A stretch of DNA of 8,914 nt from Prevotellaceae bacterium. GTDB lineage: Bacteria > Bacteroidota > Bacteroidia > Bacteroidales > UBA932. The stretch spans positions 1 through 8,914 of the forward strand of contig JAITOI010000123.1 of assembly GCA_031289995.1 (NCBI GenBank), written 5' to 3'. Position numbers and translations under genes: made by a program. The stretch's first letter is position 1. Every line of letters starts with the position of its first letter. The notes below the pieces were generated by a model that worked only from the letters and a program-made list of their open reading frames with translations, did not search any database and was not told the DNA's origin. This document shows positions 1 to 7,261 of this stretch, piece by piece.

Positions 1-2
1 CG

Positions 3-101
3 CCACCACGCCCCATTGCCACAGGCGTTGAGCATTGCGCCGTGGGCGAAAGCGAGTGCGTGATTTTTGCTAATGGGAGGCTGGAAAAAGTGGGGCTGTG
101 A
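3..101 (+). CDS. possible C-terminal end of an unrecognised protein (5' truncated by window edge)
   Basis: An open frame enters from the left edge and reads 32 residues to a TGA at 99-101, ending with the residues CVIFANGRLEKVGL. The residue mix looks protein-like, and such a gene would converge on araD, which fits the hairpin-rich non-coding stretch that follows. I recognise no family. The opposite strand is also open here: a frame containing the residues SGSAHGKTIIF runs from an in-frame stop near 174 to the left edge, but it has no ATG until about position 33. I prefer the plus strand because its frame ends cleanly before the non-coding repeats. Too little is visible to be sure that either is real. 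Confidence 0.35.
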   Translation, partial: PPRPIATGVEHCAVGESECVIFANGRLEKVGL

Positions 102-307
102 GCGCAGCAGGGCAGCTGCAGCAAAAATGATAGTCTTGCCGTGCGCAGAACCGCTTGTAGCCAAAAAATGGTTTTACCAAATATTACCTACGAGGGCTAA
201 ATCTTTTTTTTGAGGTGCTATTCCAATCGTCCTGCCGTGCGCACGGGTGTAAGCCCTGCCCCGAATGTGGCCTGTGCTCCGTGCGCAAGACGCGGATGTG
301 TTACTGT

Positions 308-336
308 CCGCAGGCTGCGCTACCGCTTGCCTGCGG
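308..336. repeat. inverted repeat, 8-bp perfect stem
   Basis: CCGCAGGC at 308-315 pairs perfectly with GCCTGCGG at 329-336 across a 13-base loop. It lies in the gap between the possible plus-strand gene end and the araD stop. It could fold in RNA from either strand. There is no T-run right after it on either strand, so it is not a classical intrinsic terminator. Confidence 0.5.
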
Positions 337-349
337 TTATGAAAATTAC

Positions 350-362
350 GTCCCTTCGGGAC
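350..362 (-). terminator. small GC-rich hairpin, possible 3' end structure downstream of araD
   Basis: GTCCC at 350-354 and GGGAC at 358-362 form a perfect stem around a 3-base loop. Read on the minus strand it lies about 110 bases past the araD stop and is followed by GTAATTTTC, only a weak U-rich tail. It may help end the minus-strand transcript, but the stem is short and the tail imperfect. It may equally be one arm of a larger intergenic repeat together with the inverted repeat at 308-336. Confidence 0.2.
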
Positions 363-372
363 TTGCAGCAAC

Positions 373-471
373 ATCGCACATCGCACATAGGCTCTGGCAT
401 TGTCGCACATCGCACATCGCACATAGACTCTGGCATTGTCGCAAATCGCACATCACAAATCGCACATCGCA
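373..471. repeat. tandem repeat array built on a 7-base ATCGCAC / GTGCGAT unit
   Basis: ATCGCA occurs exactly seven times in 99 bases (373, 380, 409, 416, 445, 459, 466), usually at 7-base spacing, with one degenerate copy at 452. A higher-order unit is laid over it: 375-403 and 411-439 are 29-base copies with one mismatch, each ending in CTCTGGCATTGT. The array stops three bases before the araD stop codon (475-477). Translation of the array gives low-complexity peptides such as HRTSHI, so frames crossing it are not genes. A shorter relative of the array lies at 3445-3474. Confidence 0.85.
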
Positions 472-474
472 TTT

Positions 475-1176
475 TCATTGCCCATAGTAAGCCCCCTCCC
501 CATGCTTGCGGAAGTAGTGCTTGCGCGTGAGCAGCGGGTTGATGGAGAGCTTGGGGTTGATGGCGTAGGCGATGAAGGCCATTTTGGCTGCCTGCTCGAG
601 CACCACGGCGTTGTGCACCGCGTCGGCAGCGCTTGCGCCCCAGGTGAAGGGGCCGTGGTTCTTGACCAGCACGGCGGGCGTGTCGGTGGGGTTGAGCTGG
701 GCGAAGGCTTCGACAATCACCATGCCGGTTTCGTGCTCGTAGGCGCCGCTGATTTCGTCGGCCGTCATGTCGCGCGTGCAGGGTACCTCGCTGCTGAAGT
801 AGTCGGCCTGCGTGGTGCCGATGTTGGGCAGCGGCGCTCCGGCTTGCGCCCAGGCGGTGGCGTAGGTGGAGTGGGTGTGCACCACGCCGCCAATGCCGTC
901 CCACGCGCGGTAGAGCGCGAGGTGGGTGGCGGTGTCGCTCGATGGCTTGTACGCGCCCTCAACCAGCTTGCCGTCGAGGTCAACAACCACCATGTCGGCG
1001 GCAGCCATCTTGTCGTAGTCCACGCCCGAAGGCTTAATAACCACGAGGCCTTGCTCGCGGTCGATGGCGCTGGCGTTGCCCCAGGTGAAGAGCACCAGCC
1101 CGTGCTTCACGAGGTCGATGTTAGCCTTGAAAACTTCCTGTTTTAGCTCATCCAAGTGGTACATGTTTTGTGGCAT
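475..1176 (-). CDS. araD: L-ribulose-5-phosphate 4-epimerase
   Basis: A 233-residue class II aldolase/adducin-fold enzyme, close to the length of E. coli AraD (231). It interconverts L-ribulose 5-phosphate and D-xylulose 5-phosphate, linking L-arabinose use to the pentose phosphate pathway in the cytoplasm. Visible landmarks are TWGNAS (31-36), SSD (79-81), VHTHS (99-103), TTQADYF (121-127), KNHGPFTWG (172-180) and a C-terminal AYYGQ. By alignment with E. coli AraD from memory, the zinc ligands are H100, H102 and H174, with D81 nearby; D125, H220 and Y231 match catalytic positions. The ATG at 1174-1176 shares its A with the TAA of the upstream GH31 gene, so translation is probably coupled. 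UlaF and SgbE are close paralogues in other bacteria, so the physiological substrate route (arabinose versus ascorbate or gulose) is inferred. No araA or araB lies in the window. Confidence 0.93.
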   Translation of the reverse strand: MPQNMYHLDELKQEVFKANIDLVKHGLVLFTWGNASAIDREQGLVVIKPSGVDYDKMAAADMVVVDLDGKLVEGAYKPSSDTATHLALYRAWDGIGGVVHTHSTYATAWAQAGAPLPNIGTTQADYFSSEVPCTRDMTADEISGAYEHETGMVIVEAFAQLNPTDTPAVLVKNHGPFTWGASAADAVHNAVVLEQAAKMAFIAYAINPKLSINPLLTRKHYFRKHGEGAYYGQ

Positions 1177-3428
1177 TAAAAGTTGTCGAAAATGGGCTTG
1201 TAGCTGTCGTCGAAATGCACGTCAACGCTGCGGTTGAGGTCAACCTCGTCGGTGCACTGCACGGGGTCGAAGCAGAAGGGGATGCGGGCGCCGAAGCGGG
1301 CGAACACGGGCATCTGCTCCAGCGGCACGTCGTAGCTCTTGAGCCAGCGCTCGCCCTCGTAGATTTTGCCGTCGAAAAAACCCACCCACTTGCCGCGCGG
1401 AAGGTAGATGTCGCGCCTGTTGTCGGCGTTCATCACGGGCGCCACCAGCAGGTCGTCGCCGAAGTAGTACTGGTCGTCGATGTGCCAGCATAGCGGGTCG
1501 TCGTAGTGGTGAAAGATGAGGGCGCGGATGATGGGAAATCCGCTGCGCGACACCTTGCGGCTTTGCTGGTAGAGGTAGGGGATGAGGCCGTATCGCAGGC
1601 GCAGCCAACGCCGCACGAGGGGCGCGATGCACGGAAATTCGTAGGGCTCGCGCCGCGAGGTGCCGTGGTAGCGCAAGTGCGAGCTGAACACGCCGAGCTG
1701 AGTCCAGCGCAGGTAGAGCTGGTCGGAGATGGCGGAGTTCATGAAGTTGGGCACGCCGTGAAAGCCCGGCACGTCGTGGCTCCAGAAGCCGAAGCCCGAC
1801 AGTCCGAGGTGTAATCCGCCTCGGAGCGAGCCAGCCATGCCGTCCCACGAGCAAGCTGCGTCGCCGCCCCAGTGCAGCGGGTAGCGCTGGCAGCCCGCCC
1901 ATCCTGCACGCGCCCAGATGATGCCTTCGCCGGTGATGTCGCGCGTGATTTCGTAGGCGGCACGCTGGTAGAGGAGGGCGTAGAGGTTGTTGAGCAGCTC
2001 TGGCTTCATGCCTTGGTAGGCCGCGTCCATGTGGATGTTTTCGCCAAAATCGGTCTTGATGCAGGCCACGCCCATGCGGAGCAAATTCGCGAGCAAGCCC
2101 TTGTACCACGCGGTGGCGTTGGGGTTGGTGAAGTCGATGGTGCCCGCGTAGTCGAGCGCGCTGAAGTTGGAGCTGCCGTCCGCGTCGCGCGATTTGGTGA
2201 GCGGGGCAATGTAATTGTTGGCCTTCGCCTCGGCCAGCTGCTCGGCGCCTTCGGCCACGTAGGGCAGCTGCCAGAGGCTTACGCGGAAACCGTTTTGGCG
2301 CAGCCGAGCGATGAATTGTTGCGGGTCGCGAAAGCGCTCCTCGTTGAATTTCCACTCGCATAGCCAGTCGGTTTTGAACCATCCGGTATCGAGGTGGATG
2401 ACATCGCACGGGAATTTTTCGCTGCGCATTCGGCGGCAAACTTCCTCCACTTCGTCGGCCGAAAAGTAGCTCATCCTGCTCATCCACGTGCCGAAGCTCC
2501 AGAGCGGTGGCATCGCCGGAAACCCAGTCAGGCTGCGGTATCCGAACAAAATATCTTCGGGCGAGCGGCCGCCAATGAGGAACACGTCGAGCATCGGTTG
2601 CTCGCACAGCAGCTGAGCCGAGCGCGTGGAGTGGTCGGCCAGCGACAGCTTGCCGTAGGCGCTGGTGTGCATGAACAGGCCGTACATTCGGCTCGACAGG
2701 TAGAACGGAATATTTTTGTACGTGCGGCGGTTGTTGACGCCTTGCCCGTCTTGGTTTTTCAGCTGAAAGCTACGCCCCGATAAGTCCATCTTGGCAAAGC
2801 GCTCGCCGGTGCCGGCAAAGGCCTCGTTGGGTGCGGCGCGAAGCGAAAGCGTGGCGCTGTGGTTGGCGCCGTTGCGCTCCACGAAGGCGAGCGCCAGCGC
2901 GTCGTGGCGCGGGGGCGAAAACTGGTCGTAGGCGCTCAGCTCCACGCGGGTGCGGCCATCGGGGACGAAGGCGATGTCGAGCGTTTCGTCGGGCGTGGGC
3001 AGCAGGTCGCTCCACCATTCCACTTGCGGCTCGCGCAGGTTAATCGCTGCCCGCAGCCTGCCGTAGCTGTCCACAACCTGCCACTCGTCATCGCCCCTCA
3101 ACACGTGTAGTGGCGCGGGTTGTAGGCGTTCGTCCAGCTGCAGCATTTCGCTGTCGGGCGGCTCCACCGTGTCGCCAAACCCTACAAAAATGCGCAAGAT
3201 TTTATCGCCGTATGCACGTATCCACAGCGTGTACTCTTTGCGCGGTACGGACGTATCGGCGCACATTTCGGGCGAGCGTTTTTGCCGCTGAAAGGGGACG
3301 GTAACGAGCACGTCGCCTCCGCATTCGCGCACGGCAGTAGGCTTGCACGCACGCCACAGCCACTCGTCGCGGGCAAGCTCCGGGTCAAAATCGAGGAAGT
3401 CGAAGAGGTGATAGTTGGTGGGTTTCAT
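1176..3428 (-). CDS. glycoside hydrolase family 31, alpha-xylosidase-like (YicI type), cytoplasmic
   Basis: A 750-residue GH31 enzyme (E. coli YicI has 772). The N-terminal beta-sandwich runs to about residue 300 and includes [10 protein letters not shown] (202-211). The TIM barrel follows with HLDTGW (345-350), then the nucleophile motif IKTDFGE with D460 and the acid/base motif HWGGD with D523, then [19 protein letters not shown] (534-552). KTDFGE and the YicI-like barrel favour an alpha-xylosidase, releasing alpha-1,6-linked xylose from xyloglucan oligosaccharides or isoprimeverose; an alpha-glucosidase is the main alternative. There is no signal peptide or lipobox, so the substrate must be imported. 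The ATG at 3426-3428 begins MKPTNYHLF; the frame stays open upstream to 3737, but that part overlaps gltX and has poor sequence, so it is excluded. The gene starts 44 bases after gltX and overlaps araD by one base (TAATG). Confidence 0.88.
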   Translation of the reverse strand: MKPTNYHLFDFLDFDPELARDEWLWRACKPTAVRECGGDVLVTVPFQRQKRSPEMCADTSVPRKEYTLWIRAYGDKILRIFVGFGDTVEPPDSEMLQLDERLQPAPLHVLRGDDEWQVVDSYGRLRAAINLREPQVEWWSDLLPTPDETLDIAFVPDGRTRVELSAYDQFSPPRHDALALAFVERNGANHSATLSLRAAPNEAFAGTGERFAKMDLSGRSFQLKNQDGQGVNNRRTYKNIPFYLSSRMYGLFMHTSAYGKLSLADHSTRSAQLLCEQPMLDVFLIGGRSPEDILFGYRSLTGFPAMPPLWSFGTWMSRMSYFSADEVEEVCRRMRSEKFPCDVIHLDTGWFKTDWLCEWKFNEERFRDPQQFIARLRQNGFRVSLWQLPYVAEGAEQLAEAKANNYIAPLTKSRDADGSSNFSALDYAGTIDFTNPNATAWYKGLLANLLRMGVACIKTDFGENIHMDAAYQGMKPELLNNLYALLYQRAAYEITRDITGEGIIWARAGWAGCQRYPLHWGGDAACSWDGMAGSLRGGLHLGLSGFGFWSHDVPGFHGVPNFMNSAISDQLYLRWTQLGVFSSHLRYHGTSRREPYEFPCIAPLVRRWLRLRYGLIPYLYQQSRKVSRSGFPIIRALIFHHYDDPLCWHIDDQYYFGDDLLVAPVMNADNRRDIYLPRGKWVGFFDGKIYEGERWLKSYDVPLEQMPVFARFGARIPFCFDPVQCTDEVDLNRSVDVHFDDSYKPIFDNF

Positions 3429-3444
3429 GGTTTGGTTTTTGCTG

Positions 3445-3474
3445 TGCGATTTGTGACTATGCGATGTGCGATTT
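3445..3474. repeat. short heptamer repeat (TGCGATN) between gltX and the GH31 gene
   Basis: TGCGAT occurs at 3445-3450, 3460-3465 and 3467-3472, the last two in 7-base phase as TGCGATG-TGCGATT. This is the same unit as the array at 373-471 but in the opposite orientation relative to the minus-strand genes. It fills most of the 44-base gap and directly touches the gltX stop codon (3473-3475). Confidence 0.75.
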
Positions 3475-4900
3475 ACAGCCGCGATAGCGAGTATTTGAGC
3501 CGCTCCACGACGCAGTCTTTCCCCAGCAGCACGCCCATTTCGGAGGCGCCTCCGGGCGTGGTTGCCGAGCCGGTGATGGCAATTCGCACCAGCCACAGCA
3601 GCTGTTTTTTCTTGACGCCAAGCGGCTCCACCAGCGCTTCGAGCGCGGCAAAAATGCTGTCGTTGGTCCAAACTTGCAACACCTCCAAGCTCGCAGCAAC
3701 GGCGGGCAGCGCGGCTGTGGCAATGGCCTGCGTGCACTTGGAGCCGGCGTTGTCGAACAGCGCGAGGTCGTAGTTCTCGAAGCTGTCGATGAAGCGGACA
3801 ACCTCCGCAATGTCGCTCAGCGCGCTGATGCGGGTTTGGACTAACGAGCTGAGCAAAGCCTTGTCCACGCTCGTTTTTAGCGAAGCGAAGTGGGGCAACG
3901 CGAGGCGGAAAAACTCGTCGGCGGGCAGCTCTTTTAGGTAAAGCGAGTTGAGCCAGCGTAGCTTCACCTCGTCGAACACGGCGGACGCCTTGGAAATTCC
4001 CGCGAGGTCGAAGGCAGCGACAAGCTCGTCGAGCGAGAATTTTTCCACCTCGGTTTTGGGATTCCAGCCCAGCAGCGCCACGTAGTTGACAATGGCTTGG
4101 GGCAGGTATCCCTTGTCGAGAAAGTCCTCGAAGTTGGCGTCGCCGTGGCGCTTGCTGAGCTTGTGCTGCTTGTCGCGCATGATGTGGGGCAGGTGCACGT
4201 ACTGCGGAATTTCCCAGCCGAAGGCGCGGTAGAGCAGGTTGTAGTTGGGCGTGCTGCTGAGGTACTCCATCCCGCGCAGCACGTGGGTTATGCGCATCAG
4301 GTGGTCGTCCACCACGTTGGCAAAGTTGTAGGTGGGAAAGCCGTCGGACTTGATGAGCACGTTGTCGTGCAGCTCTTTGTTGTCGATAGTAATGTCGCCG
4401 TACACGAGGTCGGTGTAGGTGGTGAGGCCTTGCTGCGGCACGTTTTGCCGAATCACGTAAGGCTCGCCGGCGGCGATGCGGGCCTCAACTTCCTCGCGGT
4501 TCAGGTGCAGGCAATGCTTGTCGTAGCGCCGGTTTCCGCTCTCGTCGGTGAGGGTTTCGAGGCGCTCCTTGGTGCAAAAGCAGCGGTAGGCATCGCCGCT
4601 GTCCACCAGCATTTGCGCGTACTTGGCGTAAATTTCCTTGCGCTCGCTCTGCACGTAGGGAGCGCAGCTGCCGCCGAGGTCGGGGCCTTCGTCGTGCTGC
4701 AATCCGGCGAGCTTGAGCGTGGCGTAAATCACGTCCACCGCGCCGTCGGTGAGGCGTTCCTGGTCGGTGTCCTCGATGCGGAGGATGAAGTCGCCGCCAT
4801 TCTTTTTTGCGAAGAGGTAGGCGTAGAGCGCGGTGCGCAGGTTGCCGATGTGCATGAAGCCGGTGGGGCTTGGGGCAAAGCGGGTTCGGATGGTTGGCAT
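3473..4900 (-). CDS. gltX: glutamyl-tRNA synthetase
   Basis: A 475-residue class I aminoacyl-tRNA synthetase that charges tRNA-Glu with glutamate in the cytoplasm. The N-terminal catalytic core begins RFAPSPTGFMHIGN, giving the HIGH-type motif HIGN at 17-20, and the KMSKS-type loop is KLSKRHGD at 247-254. A zinc site of the GluRS type is complete: C107, C109, C130 and H132. The motifs YNFANVVDDH (191-200) and THVLRGMEYL (205-214) are typical of GluRS rather than GlnRS. The helical anticodon-binding half ends at residue 475, within the normal range. The ATG at 4898-4900 is the only sensible start, placing the HIGH motif correctly. The gene follows the AlbA_2 gene after 32 bases and may be cotranscribed. 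Its stop codon abuts a heptamer repeat. It appears intact. Confidence 0.96.
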   Translation of the reverse strand: MPTIRTRFAPSPTGFMHIGNLRTALYAYLFAKKNGGDFILRIEDTDQERLTDGAVDVIYATLKLAGLQHDEGPDLGGSCAPYVQSERKEIYAKYAQMLVDSGDAYRCFCTKERLETLTDESGNRRYDKHCLHLNREEVEARIAAGEPYVIRQNVPQQGLTTYTDLVYGDITIDNKELHDNVLIKSDGFPTYNFANVVDDHLMRITHVLRGMEYLSSTPNYNLLYRAFGWEIPQYVHLPHIMRDKQHKLSKRHGDANFEDFLDKGYLPQAIVNYVALLGWNPKTEVEKFSLDELVAAFDLAGISKASAVFDEVKLRWLNSLYLKELPADEFFRLALPHFASLKTSVDKALLSSLVQTRISALSDIAEVVRFIDSFENYDLALFDNAGSKCTQAIATAALPAVAASLEVLQVWTNDSIFAALEALVEPLGVKKKQLLWLVRIAITGSATTPGGASEMGVLLGKDCVVERLKYSLSRL

Positions 4901-4932
4901 AGGGTGGAGTGAGATTGTTTTTTGTTGGAGGT

Positions 4933-6102
4933 TTACTCTTTTTCGGGTCTGGGAATTTTTACGGTGAACTGCCCCACGCCTTCCGTATCGTTGATGAGCT
5001 GGGTGTTGGGCTGGGCGGTAAGCGCGCGGTGAATGCCGGAGCCGATGCCTCGGTAGGGCATCAGCTTTGCGCAGTAGCTAATCAGCAAATTATTTCGCGG
5101 AACGGCTTGCCCCAGCTTGATGTTTTCGACGGTCAAGCTGTTGGGCAATTTTCCTGGGCTAATGATTTCGATGCGGTTGTCAAAAATCAGCAGGCGTACC
5201 GGCGCGTTGATGGTGTAGTCGCGGTGGATGAGCGCGTTTTGCAGCAGCTCTTCCAGCGCCACCATTGCGATTTCGAGGATGCCCACCGAGTTGAAGTTTT
5301 GCCCCATTTGCAGGTGCTGCAGGTTGGCGTCGAGAAAGTCCAAGCCATCGCGAAACATCCTGGGGATGGGGCCAACAATGTCGCGGCTGTTGCCGTAGTG
5401 CACTCCGCCCAAATCGTTGCCCAAAAACCTAACAGCTTTGATGCAAAAGTTCGGCAAATAGCGCTGCGGATTACGCCCAAAAAAGAGCAGGCCGCCAAGC
5501 GTTATTTTTCCGTTTTTGAGAATACCTAAGTTTTGGTACAGGTAGTGGTCGGGCGCATACACGTCCTCGTTTTTGTACAGGCAGTGCAGGTATTCTTCCA
5601 CCAGGTAGGAGGCAATATCTTTCTCGCTGGTGTTGGGGACGGTCATTTCGTCCACGTGAAGCGTGCCGCTTTCCTGAAATAGCCGCATCAGCTCCGAGTT
5701 GTCCGTTACCTTCCGTTTATCCGCGCCTCGCTTTACCCAAACCGTGCCGTTGTTGTCTTTGTAGGGCTTGGCAACGCCCTCGTCGATGCGCACAACGAGC
5801 AGCTTTTTGTGCTCAACATCCACCACTTCGGTCGTAAACGACACCAGCGGTTTTATCAAATCGCTCGTGATGTTTGCCAGCTTGTTGTTGATGAGCTGCA
5901 GCTGCTCGTAGCTTAGCCCAACAATGGCGCCCGCTTTATCCTCCACGCCAAATATAACTATCCCGCCTTGGGCATTTGCCATAGCCACTATTTCGGCGGC
6001 AATTTTGTCCTGATGGTCAAAGTCCCGCTTCAGCTGCACCTTGCTGGTTTCGCCGGAGCTGATAATCTCCACTAAATTTTCTGCGTTCATGGCCTTGTGC
6101 AT
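4933..6102 (-). CDS. AlbA_2 (Schlafen-type) domain protein with RecG-like C-terminal ATP-binding domain; putative transcriptional regulator
   Basis: A 389-residue protein of the family often labelled 'putative DNA-binding domain protein' or 'RecG-like regulator'; it is not a RecG helicase, since no helicase motifs are present. Residues about 10-135 are an AlbA_2 domain: KRDF (25-28), EIVAMANAQGGIVIFGVED (37-55) and a WVKRGA segment (122-127). Residues about 280-380 resemble an HATPase_c_4 domain: EELLQNALIHRDY (284-296), DNRIEIISPGKLP (308-320) and RGIGSGIHR (351-359). The order matches the usual architecture. The biological role of this family is poorly defined, so regulation is inference. 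Two ATGs are possible, at 6102 and 6090 (giving MNAENLVEI); the domain starts after both. A good -7 box lies at 6121-6128, so it may have its own promoter. It is out of place functionally between aromatic synthesis and gltX. Confidence 0.85.
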   Translation of the reverse strand: MHKAMNAENLVEIISSGETSKVQLKRDFDHQDKIAAEIVAMANAQGGIVIFGVEDKAGAIVGLSYEQLQLINNKLANITSDLIKPLVSFTTEVVDVEHKKLLVVRIDEGVAKPYKDNNGTVWVKRGADKRKVTDNSELMRLFQESGTLHVDEMTVPNTSEKDIASYLVEEYLHCLYKNEDVYAPDHYLYQNLGILKNGKITLGGLLFFGRNPQRYLPNFCIKAVRFLGNDLGGVHYGNSRDIVGPIPRMFRDGLDFLDANLQHLQMGQNFNSVGILEIAMVALEELLQNALIHRDYTINAPVRLLIFDNRIEIISPGKLPNSLTVENIKLGQAVPRNNLLISYCAKLMPYRGIGSGIHRALTAQPNTQLINDTEGVGQFTVKIPRPEKE

Positions 6103-6120
6103 TTACAAATTTTCGTGCAG

Positions 6121-6128
6121 CAAAGGTA
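6121..6128 (-). promoter_or_regulatory. Bacteroidetes-type -7 promoter box TACCTTTG
   Basis: On the minus strand the 8-mer TACCTTTG matches the Bacteroidetes primary-sigma -7 consensus TAnnTTTG exactly. It lies 18 bases upstream of the first ATG of the AlbA_2 gene, in the 53-base gap after the DAHP synthase stop. I do not find a convincing TTG at the -33 position. A start of transcription about 7 bases downstream would give a very short leader, which would favour the second ATG (6090) as the start. Confidence 0.5.
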
Positions 6129-6155
6129 GCATTTTTTGGCGCTATTTTACCTGCG

Positions 6156-7247
6156 CTACTTGCTGTTCATTATCTCCGTCTGCAGGTTAATCGACTCCTC
6201 GTGCACCAGCTCCAGAAAGCGCTTGGTGAAGTCGTAGCTCATCCCCAGCGCCTCGCCAAACTGGCTGCGCTTGTGGAGAATTTCTTCCCAGCGGTTGAGC
6301 TGCAGCACCATCAAGTTGTTGTCCTTTTTGTACTGCCCAATTTTGCGCGAAATTTTCATCCGGTTTGCCAACGCTTGAAAAATGCTTTCGTCGAGCATGT
6401 CAATCTGCTGGCGGAACTTGTCGAGCTCGGTTTTGAGCTGCTCCTGCATGGGTGTAATTTCGCGCAGCTGAAGCGCATAAATCATCTGCGCGTAGTCCGC
6501 CGGTTTGAGCTGCTGCTCGGCATCGCTCTTGGCCACGCAGGGGTTGTTGTGCACCTCCACCATCAGCCCGTCCATGTTGAGGTCGAGAGCTTTTTGCGCC
6601 ACAAGCGGCACCAGCTCTCGCTTCCCGGAGATGTGGCTGGGGTCGCAAATGATGGGCAATGCGGGGCACAGCGTTTTGATGTCGATGGCCATGTTCCACA
6701 TCGGCTCGTTGCGATAGACCGATTTTTCGAAGGCCGAAAAGCCGCGGTGAATGGCGGCGAGCTTGGTGATTCCCGCACGGTTAATGCGCTCCAGCGCACC
6801 GAGCCACAGCTGCAGGTCGGGGTTCACGGGATTTTTGACGAGCACCACCACGTCGCTGCCCTTGATGCTGTCGGCAATTTCCTGCACTGAGAAGGGGTTG
6901 ACCGACGTGCGTGCGCCAACCCAGAGCACGTCCACGCCGTACTTGAGAGCCAGTTCAGCGTGCTCGGCGGTGGCAATTTCGCAGGCGGTGCGCAGTCCGG
7001 TTTCGCGCTTCACGGTTTGCAGCCATTGGAGCGCCACCTCGCCGTAGCCCTCGAACGAGCCGGGGCGGGTGCGCGGTTTCCACACGCCGGCACGGAAGTA
7101 ACTCACGCGCTTGGAGGCGACAAGCTGCCGTGCGGTGTCGAGCATTTGCTCCTCGCTCTCGGCGCTGCACGGACCTGCGATGAGCACCGGCCAGCGCGGG
7201 TTTTCCAGGTGATTCGCAATGGGCGAAAGGTTGAGTTCTAATTTCAT
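6156..7247 (-). CDS. bifunctional 3-deoxy-7-phosphoheptulonate synthase / chorismate mutase
   Basis: A 363-residue fusion of a KDO8P-like (type I-beta) DAHP synthase and a C-terminal AroQ-type chorismate mutase, known from Bacteroidetes such as Prevotella. It condenses phosphoenolpyruvate with erythrose 4-phosphate and rearranges chorismate to prephenate. Synthase motifs are LIAGPCSAES (22-31), VGARTSVNPFS (110-120), VKNPVNPD (137-144), IHRGFSAFEKS (166-176) and CDPSHISGKRE (201-211). Likely metal ligands are C27, H205, E231 and D242. The mutase occupies about 270-357. Aligned by eye to E. coli PheA mutase, R279, R296, K307 and R319 match R11, R28, K39 and R51, and Q356 matches Q88; W320 stands where E. 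coli has E52. It starts 14 bases after tyrA, so the two are almost certainly cotranscribed. In such fusions the mutase domain commonly mediates feedback inhibition. Confidence 0.94.
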   Translation of the reverse strand: MKLELNLSPIANHLENPRWPVLIAGPCSAESEEQMLDTARQLVASKRVSYFRAGVWKPRTRPGSFEGYGEVALQWLQTVKRETGLRTACEIATAEHAELALKYGVDVLWVGARTSVNPFSVQEIADSIKGSDVVVLVKNPVNPDLQLWLGALERINRAGITKLAAIHRGFSAFEKSVYRNEPMWNMAIDIKTLCPALPIICDPSHISGKRELVPLVAQKALDLNMDGLMVEVHNNPCVAKSDAEQQLKPADYAQMIYALQLREITPMQEQLKTELDKFRQQIDMLDESIFQALANRMKISRKIGQYKKDNNLMVLQLNRWEEILHKRSQFGEALGMSYDFTKRFLELVHEESINLQTEIMNSK

Positions 7248-7261
7248 TTTGCGTCTATTTT

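Larger units (their letters stand above)
102..372. other. non-coding intergenic stretch with hairpins and short repeats
   Basis: This is the first part of a 373-base gap before araD. Open frames cross it on both strands, but they read through simple repeats and resemble no family, so I treat it as non-coding. The 9-mer CCGTGCGCA occurs three times (139-147, 235-243, 279-287). A perfect 8-base inverted repeat, CCGCAGGC at 308-315 and GCCTGCGG at 329-336, can form a stem with a 13-base loop. GTCCCTTCGGGAC at 350-362 forms a tight 5-base-pair hairpin. A run of eight T lies at 204-211, with no convincing stem before it. The stretch has the look of an interspersed intergenic element found in several copies in a genome, but that is inference. 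Confidence 0.5.

Noticed and set aside
174..422. Minus-strand open frame of 82 codons across the intergenic block
   Set aside because: The sequence is low-complexity and arginine/alanine/cysteine-rich, and it crosses the repeats; no domain is recognisable.
373..471. Repeat array considered as a CRISPR array
   Set aside because: Units are 7 bases with no unique spacers of CRISPR size, only two 29-base higher-order copies, and no cas genes are nearby.
210..530. Plus-strand open frame of 106 codons with repeated HRTSHI peptides
   Set aside because: It is a translation of the heptamer repeat array and hairpin region, runs into the antisense of araD and resembles no family.
3429..3737. N-terminal extension of the GH31 frame by 103 codons
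   Set aside because: It lies inside gltX and the heptamer repeat, has no signal peptide, and the internal ATG at 3428 gives a family-sized protein.
4097..4912. Long plus-strand frame (271 codons) opposite gltX
   Set aside because: gltX carries complete catalytic and zinc motifs on the other strand; the antisense frame is open because of GC-rich third positions.
4933..6102. Annotation as ATP-dependent DNA helicase RecG
   Set aside because: Only the AlbA_2 and HATPase-like domains are present; there are no helicase motifs and the protein is far shorter than RecG.
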